From Fennellomyces sp. T-0311 (Eukaryota; Mucoromycota; Mucoromycetes; Mucorales; Lichtheimiaceae), in the NCBI GenBank assembly GCA_025266875.1, contig JALLLT010000014.1, positions 806,001-870,000 on the forward strand: a DNA stretch of 64,000 nucleotides, written 5' to 3'. The first letter of the stretch is position 1, and every line of letters starts with the position of its first letter. A program made the translations under genes and the position numbers. Below, in pieces: positions 47,487 through 58,693 of this stretch. Under the pieces are notes generated by a model that ran no database searches, was not told the DNA's origin, and saw only the letters and a program-made list of their open reading frames with translations.

Positions 47487-49367
47487 ATGGGCGTTAAAAA
47501 TCTCCACGAGCATGCCAAGCGTTTGCAAGTATATAGCCAGAATACATCCATAATCGAGTTTCTACAACGTGAAGGGGTCAAGACGACATTTGTGGACACA
47601 TGCTGCGTATTTTTCACTGCATTATTTCAAAAGGCAACTTTAGAAGAGCTTTTAGCTCTACATTTTCGAGAGGACTTTCCCGGTAAGATCCCTATCATGT
47701 GAGCGATTAATCTTACAACACTTTAACATTGCTTTACTTCGATACAATAGATATCAGCCCACCAAAGATCGGCGACTACACAACCGAGGAAATTCTACGC
47801 GTTATTGTCAAAGAGATCGTTCGATGCGTTCGATTGCTTCATGCAAGCGGAACCCGTGTCTGTCTAGTAATCGATGGACAGCCTCTCAATGCAAAGCTAC
47901 GTGGAATTCAAAGTCGAAAATCAAAGGTCATACGTACCATCGATACTGCAGAGTGCCATCCAGAAGCAAGTGTACCCGAAAGCATGCAAAAGTATTGGCT
48001 GAAGCTTAGTGATGAAATCAAGGGCTCAATAGTACAGGTAGCAAGAACGCAAACTTGCGGTAGCTAATATCAGTACATTTACGAATCATTGCTTCGCTAT
48101 TAATATAGATACTTCAAGACATACATAAAGTGCCAGTTTATAAAGCCAATAATCCTGCTGATACCAGCCTTTTTGTGGCACCATTTGAAGCAGATCCCCA
48201 AATAATATATCTCGCTGAAAATTGCCAAGAGAAAAACTGCATCTACAGCCACGACAGTGATTTGTTCTGTTATCCAGGTGCATTGAATTCAGTGGTAAGT
48301 AATGTAACCTCGGGATTTAAGCCATACGTAGCGTGAAAACACGGACAGTCATAGTCATCGCTTTTCTTTTCCATGTAGCGTGTTATAAAAGTCGATCGCT
48401 GGTGTGATCCGCTGCTCCCTGGCACAGTGGCTAGTAGTAAAGCTGGATTCCTGGACGCTTTGAATCTGCGCTTGCCCACAGAAGAAAACTATAACAATGT
48501 AATTGGTACCTTGGAATTTATTGTTTTTTCAGTGTTAATGAGTAAGCCTATTTGTAGGCTGAGCGCAGATTGCTTGTTACTGCCGCTTACAGTGGAAACG
48601 ACTATGCGCAAAAAAACGTTCCAGGCAAGGCATTTTCCACTCTCGTTGAGTATACACGATCGTCTCACGGAGAGATCCGCTCGATTAATGAGTTTGCCGA
48701 CAAAGTAAGCTTTTGTAAAGTCAAATAATTGCTAGCAAGTAAAAAACCAATGTCTTCACTGTTTATCATTAGATTCGAGAAAAGCTGGGTGTTGCAAAGA
48801 ATGATCCCCTAACAAAAAAATTTTCTGTTGCTGTATGTCAGTTTGCATCGCCCACAGTGGGCAGTGTAGACGGCAATCGCATAATCTACAATCCTTGGAA
48901 CTATTGTACAAGCAAGAGGATTCGAAAACTTGTAGATGGTACACCAGTGTCCCCTCCCAGTCGGGTGAGTAAGTGACACTGCTTGTTAATGATAACTACT
49001 ATATTGGATGATGTTGACTTTTGCTATTCAGGAACGCCTCATCAAAGACACTCACAAAGCCTTCAAGTCGGACATACAGGGATTAATAGACAGATTGCTG
49101 TTCCAAAAATTGGCCCCAAGAAAGAGGGGAATGCAAATATTGTGGGGCCATACCAGAAGCTTGTCAAGCGGTCATTTACCACTACCGGAGCTTTGTCACT
49201 TGAGATCACCGGTCGTCCACAAAAGGTTTGCCACCAGAATCACTTTTTTCTCAATGTCCTACAAAAGCTGCTTCCCAAAGTCCGTAGAGTTTATTAGAAA
49301 AAGGTGTATATACATTGCGGGCTTGCGGCTAGTTTGGAACTTTCTTGTCAGTTGGATTTTCCAATGA
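47487..49367 (+). CDS. FEN1/XPG-family-like nuclease with a divergent C terminus
   Basis: Seven exons join to 487 residues (introns 47683-47750, 48038-48108, 48295-48378, 48499-48557, 48705-48772, 48965-49031). The N terminus starts MGVKNL as in the family. Likely metal ligands at FEN1-equivalent positions: Asp37 (TTFVDTC), Asp107 (CLVIDGQP), Glu188 and Asp190 (FEADPQ; Asp replaces the usual second Glu), Asp210 and Asp212 (SHDSDLF), Asp278 (YSGNDY). This family cuts flap or bubble DNA junctions. After residue 330 no known domain is seen and the sequence becomes unlike FEN1. All ligands survive, so activity is plausible. A frame change in the last exon cannot be excluded, because an alternative frame there reads KLVKRSFTTTGALSLEITGRPQK. 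Confidence 0.75.
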
Positions 49368-49651
49368 ACCTTTGGGCCATGGAATTTGAGAATAGACTTT
49401 TTGATTTGCATATACTTCCTGCCACTTTGTCATATATTTTAAAGAGTATGGTACAGTCAGTAACGTAGTCCTTAAACGCTATATTACAATCGGTGTCCCC
49501 GCATCAAATTAGATGTACCATGTCGGATTCCGCACAGAACAAAAGTGACTTGCTTTCGCGCGGCCTTGCGCTTCCCAAATAATTTTGTTGGCAGGGCAAC
49601 GTAAATATACAACAACTTGTTATAACCCCCCACTCCACTTCTCTTAAAACA

Positions 49652-50079
49652 ATGTTCCGCCCGACCGTCCTCTTCAACGCTGCTTCGCGTGTTGCTGCCG
49701 CCCGCGCCCCCGTCTCGCGCATTGCCCTTCCCGCCATGACCCGTTTGTACTCTGCCGGCGCCGGTCTTTCCCAGGCCGACATTGAGTCGCGTATTTTGGA
49801 CATTCTGAGAGGTTTCGACAAGGTCGACGAGAGCAAGGTACGCAACTGACAACCCAAATTTTTTTTCTAAAAAAAAGTAATGAATTAACATCATGAACAT
49901 AGGTTTCGTTGGACGCTCACTTTGTTAACGATCTTGGTTTGGACAGCTTGGATACGGTGGAAGTTGTGATGGCCGTCGAGGAGGAATTCTCGGTCGAGAT
50001 CTCTGACAAGGATGCCGATGATATTAAGAGCGCCAAACAGGCTGTGGAATACATTAGCAAGCGTCCCGATGCTCACTAA
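49652..50079 (+). CDS. ACP1: mitochondrial acyl carrier protein
   Basis: Two exons (49652-49837 and 49903-50079) give 120 residues. An Ala/Arg-rich targeting peptide (to about residue 33) precedes the carrier domain. The attachment motif GLDSLDTVE gives the 4'-phosphopantetheine serine. The flanking helices ([39 protein letters not shown]) fit ACPM. It serves mitochondrial fatty acid and lipoate synthesis, is a complex I subunit (NDUFAB1) in many eukaryotes, and supports Fe-S biogenesis. It is convergent with HGH1, with stops only about 98 bases apart. The ATG at 49652 is the first in frame. Confidence 0.95.
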
Positions 50080-50177
50080 AATAATTATCTGCATGCCTTA
50101 GTTTTTTCGCCCCACATTTCCCACACAACAACATTGTTAATAACAAAAAAAATGAACCTTGGTTTATATAGAGTTCT

Positions 50178-51649
50178 TTATACTATTTCCTCAATGACCA
50201 TGTCTTCGTCTTCCGACTCTTCTTCTTCTTTGGCCTTCACCTCGCTGATCTCAGGCCCAGCCTCGTCGCGGATGAGCATGTCTACAATGGCCACGCACTT
50301 TTCTTTCACTTTCTCGTCCGTTTCTACCGCATGGAGTCGTTGGATGACTCGGTACACTTGCTTCTGGCGCAGGTATTCACGCCCGAATCGAGTGTGCGTG
50401 AGCAAAATAAGGGCGTCGAGTAGAATCGTGCGGAGCATTGAATCCGTTTCGCGTTTCTATGACACTCGTCGTTAATGCCCTAATTACTAGGCTCCCTCCC
50501 AATCTCTGTCCCACCTTGTCATCATCCAGCAACTGGATTTCTTCTGGGAACTGTTCGAATTCCTCCATGTCGTATTCCTCGCTACCACAGAGCGGCAGCA
50601 GGATGAATGGGAGGGTGTTCAGCTTGTCATCTTCGAGAATACGTTCATGTTGACGGGTCTCAAAACAGCAGTTCCTGTGCGCGCATGTGAGTCTCGCCAT
50701 CCTTCCAATTAGGATCTAACCGCTTACTTGATGGTTGCATCCACGCCGCCACGACGAATGATGTTTGGATCTTCGGTGAAAATTTGCAGCTTGGTCAACG
50801 GGGCATGTTTGTCATAAGGCGCGTCCTCCAAGAAGTAGACTCGGCCTAAACGAATCTATCACAGCAGCTCAGTTACCGCCATAAGCTGAGCCTCATCATC
50901 ACTTACACCAGACACATTGGAGAACACGCTTGCCAAAAAGTTGAACTCTGCCTTTGGGTTATAGGCCTTCTTGTGGCCTCGATGGAAGGCTTCCACCAAA
51001 TGATCCATCAAGCGCGTCGAGTCGCAGAGTCCGGGCAATGGCTTGGCCTCGCCTTCCAGCAACTTGACACATGTAGGCTCATGCTTTGTCATGTTGGAAA
51101 GTAACATGCATGCAGCATCTGCGAGAACCGACTTGGGAATCTACACAGATACTTATTCGTCAAGTGGATATCCCAATGATGTCAAGAGCAGGACCTTACC
51201 AGGATTGTGAGGCACAAAAAGTTGATAAAGAACTTGTCATCTAATTCTGCTTGGATACGAGGATCGTGTGAAAGGTTGATGAGGCACTTGATTGCTTCGT
51301 GTGCAACCACCTGTAATATGTGTCAATCCTTTGTGCGTTTGTTTGCAGAAAATAAAGCGTACAGTGTCTTCATGGCAGAGCGACTTGAGATCCGGGATCA
51401 GGGTCTCTCGTTTGCTAATAAGCAATGGTTGATATTGAGACGATTTGGGTGTGAGTGATGTCAATTGTTGAACGGCAAGCGCGCGGATCTAATCTCGATT
51501 AGAAACCGAGAAAAAGCTTTACGTTGTGTAGTATATATACCTCTGCGCGCGGTTGGTGAAGGAATTCGAGTAACTATGAATAATACTGAGAAAAACTGTT
51601 CCTGCATTTCTTTGGTTCGAGGATTACTTCGAGCACTTGCTGTTCCATT
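50178..51649 (-). CDS. HGH1: HGH1 homolog, eEF2-folding armadillo protein
   Basis: Eight exons give about 363 residues. In yeast, Hgh1 is a chaperone adaptor for folding of elongation factor 2. Seen: N-terminal MEQQVLELLEFLHQPRAEIRALAVQQL (needs two introns in the first 150 bases), armadillo-like VAHEAIKCLINLS, LLSNMTKHEPTCVKLLEG, FLASVFSNVSG, IRRGGVDATIKNCCFE, LPFILLPLCGSEEYDMEEFEQFPEEIQLL and the C-terminal LLLTHTRFGREYLRQKQVYRVIQRLH...VVD-like blocks of the DUF383/DUF384 pair. The tail is acidic (EEEESEDEDM). The start at 51649 is set by the first short exon. It lies on the strand opposite ACP with a short shared 3' spacer. Confidence 0.93.
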
Positions 51650-53458
51650 ATAAGTTACTGTAAAGATCTGCAAAGAGACGCTTTTCGCTTCTTTTTGTTT
51701 TCCGGCTTCAAAAAAATGTCGGCCATTTTCCCGAGGCACCGACGCGTATCTGAAACCTTACTTCTATGCATATCGATCCCATTCTACAATCGCAAGGTCA
51801 GATCCCAACTCTATGAACATTGCCAAGGAAGCAATCACCAGTCGTACAGTAACCAGCAATCTCTAACAGCTGTACGTGGAGAACTTGGTGTGCTGCATAC
51901 ATACGTGAGTGACCGGCCCGGGTCTCGGATCGACAAACGTAGAAGGGATAAGCGTCTATCACCATGGCAATCCTCTAGACAACTCGAACAACCAGATCAG
52001 TTTCGTAGCAACCTTTGGATCCAAATCTGAAGGAAAAAAAAACATCGTGCGACCTTTTTGACGTCAAAAGTCAGCTCGATCTATCTGTCCCGACCCCCGT
52101 GTCAATTGCAGTGTTTAACCATTGGCATTCGTCCAAGCAGACTAGGTATTATTCGATCTTTTTGACTGACTGCGCAGTCATTGTAAGTATATTTGGGCAA
52201 GCAAGGTATGGATGACATAGCACATGGATAAACGAATAGACTATTGAGCGTCAACAGCTGTGCGCCATCTGGAACTTCAAAGAAGTAAATTTTTGGGCGC
52301 GGCCTGCATATTTCATGCAGCCACGTGGATCTCCATTGAAAATTGACATACTAGTCTACCACTGCGAATGGCTTAATGATCCGGCCCCCGATACGCACGC
52401 CTACCGTCTTGACGGACAATGAGGATCGAATTGAAAAGGCGGTACATCGTTAGCAAACCCGGCATTCGATAAATGCATGGAGACTCAGCTTTGAAGCGGC
52501 CAAATATTCTCAAATCGTAACAGATAGCGACCCACACACGTAGGATGCGGTGGCTGGTTTATGTTTTTACCTACTGAAACACTTTTTATACATATATTGG
52601 CTTCTGCGATGTATACCAGCCAAGCGAGTATTTCAAAACGTGTCAACATGGAGAGAACTGGTTTCGTGAGGCGGATAGCAACTCAGTTCGTATTCGTGCG
52701 GCGCAGGAATTGATAACGAAAGCCGCAGAGAATGAGCTGATGGGTGATCATTAAGTGATATGTCACATATTGCTCAGCAACCCACTGCAACTTCAAGACA
52801 CGGACAATGTGTTACCTGGAAGGCGAGGTATCATGGGGCCACTTTTTTTTAAAGAAAAAAAAAGAAATCGATCGTATAATGAATTGGTCGATTAACCACA
52901 TAAAAGGCTGGTGATGCACAGTTATCAACAGGTAATCGTTGGGAAAGAGCAGCAAGAGAAGGGTTTCCCTATATTGGTGCAACATGGACTAAATGTGATT
53001 GTTTGGTACCCGGGCAGAGTGACAAAGATGCGCAGAAAGCAAATATTACGTTAAAGCGCAGAGCCCATTGCGAGGTGACTGAGTTGCGGCTATCGATACG
53101 TTCTCGAACTGTCAAAAGGGAGATAGTGCGTAATCGGAACAAACATAGCGGCATGTTTCACGAGGCCTTGTCCTTTGATGTTACGCACCGTTTGGATCAC
53201 AAACGGGAGCCTCTGCAACGACACATCCCTTGGTGATAAAAAAGGAGCCATGTTGTAATATCAGGGAAGAACATCATCTGATGCTTTGGTGTAAAAGGAA
53301 CGGTATGCTTGTGACGTGTGTACAGAACTTCGAACTTTTGCACGAAAAAAAAAAACCTCGTCGGTCCTCCTTTTCGCTTTTTTCTTCTTCTTCTTTAATC
53401 TCCAAAAAGCTTACACACAGCTCATTATACAGTAATATCCTCTCCATAATACGCCAAG
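51650..53458. other. 1.8 kb divergent intergenic region, no gene seen
   Basis: Between HGH1 (minus) and ARL8 (plus). A 111-codon open frame at 51.7 kb has no family match and runs over the HGH1 upstream region. A TTTTTTTTTAAAGAAAAAAAAA palindrome-like tract lies at 52843-52865. Confidence 0.5.
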
Positions 53459-54282
53459 ATGGCTCAACTTTTACAATCGATTCTGGATTGGCTCCGGAGC
53501 CTTTTTTTCAAGGTACTCGATTCCTTTTTTTTATGCATTGCATGTTCCTTAATTCCGCCCTTCTTTTATCCTGTGTAGACTGAAATGGAACTGACGCTTG
53601 TAGGGCTTCAGAATAGCGGAAAGACGACGCTGGTGAATGTGATTGCGGTAAGGGGAAGGGAAGCAGGATAACACGGAACGCTCGGTTGACACAGCAGTGG
53701 GATATTGCAGTCTGGTCAGTTTATCGAAGACTCGATCCCGACGGTGGGGTTCAACATGCGCAAGGTGACCAAAGGCAATGTTACGATGAAGCTCTGGGAT
53801 ATCGGAGGGCAGCCCCGCTATAGAAGCATGTGGGAGAGATATTGTCGAGGCGTCAATGCAATAGTGTAAGCTGGAAAAAAGAGAGAGAGGAAGAAAGAAA
53901 TGGCCCCATTCACGTGTTTCCCGTCCTTTTTCTCATCAAAAGATTCGTGGTGGATGCGGCGGATCACGACAAAATCCCAGCAGCGCACACCGAGCTGAAG
54001 AACCTGCTGGATAGACCACCGTTAGCCAATATACCGGTGCTCGTGCTTGGCAACAAGAACGATCTGCCCAATGCGTTGACGGCCGCAGAGCTTATCGAAA
54101 AACTGTAAGTCGGGAAGAACGGGTGCACGCGCGGGAATGCTCACTCATGGATGATACCTACCAGGCATCTGAAATCTATCACCAACCGAGAGGTGTCATG
54201 CTACTCCATCTCAGCCAAAAACCAGGTCAACATTGACGTGACGCTACAGTGGCTGATAAAAAAGGGCAAGGGCCAGAAGTAA
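53459..54282 (+). CDS. ARL8: ARL8-type small GTPase
   Basis: Five exons (53459-53512, 53579-53647, 53711-53865, 53943-54104, 54165-54282) give 185 residues, the usual ARL8 length. ARL8 links lysosomes/vacuoles to kinesin and controls endolysosomal movement and fusion. Seen: N-terminal amphipathic helix ([15 protein letters not shown]) that replaces the myristoylation site, P-loop GLQNSGKTT, switch [11 protein letters not shown], switch [21 protein letters not shown], base-binding NKNDLP and ISAKN. All nucleotide-binding residues are present. The start at 53459 fits the short helix. Confidence 0.96.
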
Positions 54283-56382
54283 TTATACAGCTCTATACAT
54301 ATACATATACATATCTTTATCCTATCGAAATACCCCCCAATCTTCCGTGCCAGCAGCTCTGGTTTTGTATCGCACTCAATAAAGTCGGCCCTCCCCCTTT
54401 TAAACCATCATTCCGCCCTTCCGAATAACCTGAAACCCACCGTGCCTTTTCGTTTCCGCCCGCATTGAAGTGGATAGATGCATCCCATATCAATTAAATC
54501 CTTCACTGCAATCGTGCTCCGATGCAATAGTAAAGATCAATTCCGCAGCCATCCGCTGTACAAGCTCGGAACAGGATGTCTGACACTTGTCATGTTGCCG
54601 TCAACGCCAAGCCCCTGGAACGGGTGCATTTAGCGCCAACCTGTTTTATGGTTACGCGGTGCGATTAAGCTACGGCGTCTGACCAGGTTGCGTTACGCGT
54701 TGTTCGCCAGGCCATGCGTTTGTCGATGTTGCACATATCGACCTTACCCACAATATCAGCCATCTCATGCTACTTGTCCATCGATGTGAGGCAGATATAC
54801 ATGATCGAATACAGAGATAACCGTATATAAATCGGCGTAGAATGCTGCGCACGCATTAATTGATCGTGGGAGACCCGTCAACGGCCATGTTTTGCCTCGA
54901 ACCACGATGGCAACGCCGTTGTCAACATTCTGCTCAATGCTGTACACCGCCATTGTTTATGTGTACTCCTTTGCGTGCATTTGTCAAAGCTATGAAGGAT
55001 ACAGTAATATTAAAGAGCATGTTATTTGGCCATGATTGGGGTCATTCATGTGAAGAGCGAGCATGTCTTAAGCCAAATATATAACCGCGCAGCGAATAAA
55101 ATACGCAATCGGTGCATTGACCAACTTTTTGCATGCTCTACATACTTTTTTGGTCTTTTATTATAGTTATAGTGATGAACGATGGATGGTATACGGCTGC
55201 TGCTTCTCTCCTTTAACAGGTGTCTGAAACGGAAAAAGATGCTGGCTACTAGCGCATGGTTTTATTTATGCTTGGCAGGACATGGATGTTGACGAGCAAC
55301 CGTGCATAATGTAACACAATATCCTTGGGGGGTCTCAGACGTTACAGGTATTTTTTAACCGACATATGAAAAGTTTATGCTTATTGACATGAAACTGCTT
55401 TTTAACTGACAATGTGTACGCATAAGTGAAGTCAATTGTTTTTTGATTACCCAATCTTTTACAGAGGCCCATAAATCCGAGACCTGAGCTATTTTTAGCA
55501 GAAATAAACATGGGCTTTTGACTGCATATCGTGCCACAAACACACGAACACAGATCGTCATCAAATAAACTAAACAATGGCAAAAGTGCGTGGCGTTACA
55601 CTCAGCCAAAGTGCAAGCCATAAGCTTATCGTACTTGGGAATGACCAATCATCGGGGGCTTTCTTTTACAGTGAATGGCTAAAGATAAATATGTAAGCTT
55701 TTTTAAGATAATATATTACGCCACAGAAAAACGGCGAATACGATGATACCCTGATTGCTTTTACTGTGGATCACTCTCATTCGTACGATGTATTCGGATC
55801 TGTTCGATCAAAGATATATGGCCAGCCATTCAGATGATAAGCTCATTATGCGATATGGCGTTAGCATCTGTCAAAATTCTGGATGGCCTGGGTTTGTTAA
55901 TCATAACCAGTATAGTTTCCCCCGATAACTGGAACCCTGAAATCACCCTTGCATCTGGATGTAACAATGGCCCTGACCACCTTGAAGCCCGGAGACTTTC
56001 CAATATATCTCATACGTCTTTGCTAAAGTAGGAAGTAGCTAGTATGTCGGGAACAGTGATGATGGTAGGCGGACGTTACGGTCATGGACTTTAATGGTCC
56101 GGTAATATCCGTCACATCAAGAAAGCAAAGTACATTCTATAGCAGACGTTGCTGTGTACTCTCATGGACCCGGATCACACTTATTCGAAAAAAAATGGAA
56201 AATTGGAATCTGTTCAAAGGTGACTGAGGCTATGGATTTACAATACCCTTCTGAGAAGGGGATTCCAAAAGTTACTCATTAGATTTCACAAACAGCGACA
56301 GCATCTTTTTTCACAACCATATTCAACATGTATTAAAGATTCTTTCACCAATACATAACATTGTTATTATCTATTCATATTC
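54283..56382. other. 2.1 kb intergenic region with a dispersed repeat
   Basis: No gene seen. The stretch 55500-55610 (GACTGCATATCGTGCCACAAAC and ACACAGATCG motifs) is diverged from but colinear with 61210-61310. Confidence 0.5.
55500..55610. repeat. dispersed repeat, copy 1
   Basis: Shares TGCATATCGTxCCACAA, ACACAGATCG and ACTAAACAATGGCAA-type blocks with copy 2 at 61210-61310. Probably relics of one transposable element. Confidence 0.5.
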
Positions 56383-56763
56383 CTATTCAACGTCCTGGTC
56401 TTGTCCGGTACGGCCACCTGTAGCGCGACCTCCTTTACGGCCAGCCTCTCTTGCCTGCTCACTGCCAGGTTCAAAAGATCCCGATGAAGCTTGGCCACCC
56501 TTAGAAGCAATATTTTGCTGTTGAGCAGGCTATATTAGTAAATCATTTAAATTATAACTGAAGCAAATGCTACCTGTTTCTGAGGATCCATACTACATAA
56601 CATGTGTTGATTAACCAAGAATAAAGGTGCTTTGAATTTTTAACGAAAAGTACCTTGCGAAACCTCCAGTATGGCTAGCTTGGCCGCCTTTGGAGGCGAT
56701 ATCACGAACTTCTTCCTTGGAACGGTTGGCAAAATTTCCGGGATTGTTGTTCTGGTTTGACAT
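56383..56763 (-). CDS. KGG-motif stress protein (Con-10-like)
   Basis: Three exons (56654-56763, 56574-56592, 56383-56529) give 91 residues. IASKGGQASHTGGF, IASKGGQASSGSF and AREAGRKGGRATGG are three KGG stress-induced motifs; the rest is Gln/Asn/Gly-rich and hydrophilic. Such proteins are seen in fungal spores and under stress (conidiation-specific Con-10 type) and in bacteria. It is likely induced by stress or sporulation, but no regulatory site is visible. The middle exon is only 19 bases, so transcript support would help. Confidence 0.88.
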
Positions 56764-57302
56764 TATAGCTGATAGAACTCATAAAAATACACGGAAAAGT
56801 CAACATTTATATATACATCTGACTGAGTCAGTATGATGACATTTATGCAACTTGTATGTATCATATCATGTTCATTCCAACCCTCCGATATTGTCATATT
56901 CGTTAATGCGGGGTAGTCAACATGATGCTTAAAATGCCTCATACTGTCCTCAGTTCAAATCATTGCAAGGGTTTTTTTCGTCAGATATTCTTTATCAACC
57001 GTGTGAAAAGTACCATAGTAACTCGTCTTGCATTTACTGTCTGGTGCGTGTGCACATGTACAATGTAAACCTAGCGATTAACCTACAATCCAATAGTTTT
57101 AACATTGGTGATAAAACTTCGGTACGATTCTATTATGCTAGGAAGTAAAATGGGGGAGAAACTATGGACTACTAAATTTACAGTATGTTCGGGTGGAGAA
57201 GGAGGATGGATCTATAAAGAAATTACATGATGGGGTAGACAACAAAACTTGTCTGGACAGCAGTATTCACAGTATCCCATCGTTTCAGTTCTAATTCATG
57301 CG

Positions 57303-58280
57303 TCATATTGCGCTCAGCTTGACGATGTTTTTCCATTCTTTTTCAAACGCTTGTTCATGTTCAATCATGACTGGTGCCATCAACTGATGGAACTCCTTTC
57401 GCAGAGTCATAGTTTGACCGTCTTTGCCGATACCATTCTCGACTTTGTAGTCCGCAAGTTGTGTATCCAACAGTTGCTTGTCACGCATCAACGTCTGAGC
57501 CTGTTGTTCATACATTTTCGTTCATGGTTGAAATCGGCAATGTTGCGCGTAAGCTTGTCATGTTCCTTAAAAATAGTCACCCAACTCTGCTTCCACACTG
57601 GTGGATTGTATCATCGACGTAGCCTGTTGACGAGTGTATTCTTCTTGTGCATGTCCAAATTCTTCATGAAGCTGTGCCAGTTCTTTTTTCTGAGTCGCTG
57701 GTTGCTTACCATGGTTTCCAAGGATGCTGCGGATATGGCAGTCAATGCTTGAGCCACTTGATGGTTCAGCTTTTCGAGACGATCCAGCGCCCCGGCTTTT
57801 GGTTGCTTCGTGACCTTTACACGTTTTTCCATGACTTGCTTATTCTTTTCGAGATTCAAAAATTCAACAGTGTCTTGTAGCGGTTCTTTGATCTTTAATG
57901 TCTCGATTTCGAGCTGCTGGATGTTTTGCCCAAGTTCCTTTTCTCGCTTGTTGGCTTGCAGCAATGCTTGACTTAGTTCCGCATTCTTGGCGCTGTCGTC
58001 CAAACTGTGCTGGTTCTGGTGTCGCTCTGCCGCATCTACAAGTTTTTGAAATCCGTCGAGTCAGTTCGTTCTGGCTGCTTTGCAACATTAGTTCGCGTTG
58101 GTTGGCTTGCAACAGTGATTGGTTGAGATATTAAATCTGCTGAACTTGCTGGTAATTACTATTCCTTCATTGGTCCAACTGTCTGCGCAATTCTTTCTGA
58201 CGTTGCCGAGATTTTTCCTCAAAGTGTCGTTTTGCTTGCTCCAACGATTTGCGTGCTTCCACACTTCTCACTATCACAAC
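57303..58280 (-). pseudogene. frameshifted coiled-coil protein gene
   Basis: Heptad-rich fragments in different frames follow one another: SLEQAKRHFEEKSRQRQKELRRQL, QSLLQANQRELMLQSSQNEL, LLQANKREKELGQNIQQLEIETLKIKEPLQDTVEF, LDRLEKLNHQVAQALTAI, then MYEQQAQTLMRDKQLLDTQLADYKVENG and KEFHQLMAPVMIEHEQAFEKEWKNIV. Joining them needs several frame changes not explained by GT-AG introns, so the gene is broken. The family is not recognisable beyond long coiled coil. LLQAN repeats twice, suggesting internal duplication. Confidence 0.6.
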
Positions 58281-58514
58281 GGTCGCTCGTTACCATCCGT
58301 GGTCTGATAAGGTTCTTTTGTTCGTATACCACATAATTCAACACAATGAAGCTCATAAGGTTGTCAACCGTTACAGATGCAGCTTATACTAAACGAGTAC
58401 GTACTCACCAATTTCGTACATACTCCTAACCTAATGTAATATTATTCGCTCTACGCATAAGGTTTTAGTTATCTCATTACACTGAATAAATTTCGGAACA
58501 CGTTTCCCTTAATA

Positions 58515-58691
58515 CAGCTGAACCCCCGTTTTTTTACACAGGCGGTTTTCCAGAAAATGTAGTGCAAAAAACTGAGGGTGTGCAAAAACCGGGGGTGAAT
58601 TGGCAGAGAAGTTGAGCGGATTAGGCGAGATATTGATGCAAAAAGGGGGTGTGTGCAAAAAGCGAGGGTGCAAAAAAATGGGGTTTTACTG
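58515..58691. mobile_element. pogo-like MITE with TA target duplication
   Basis: 177 bases with inverted ends: left CAGCTGAACCCCCGTTTTTTT, right (as reverse complement) CAGTAAAACCCCATTTTTTT. TA flanks both ends (58513-58514 and 58692-58693). The interior holds several GCAAAAA-x-GGGGGTG repeats. The CAGT-type end and TA site fit Tc1/pogo elements; no transposase is inside. Confidence 0.75.
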
Positions 58692-58693
58692 TA

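Noticed and set aside
51695..52030. 111-codon open frame upstream of HGH1
   Set aside because: Overlaps the HGH1 promoter side, shows no domain, and many stops in neighbouring frames; not supported.
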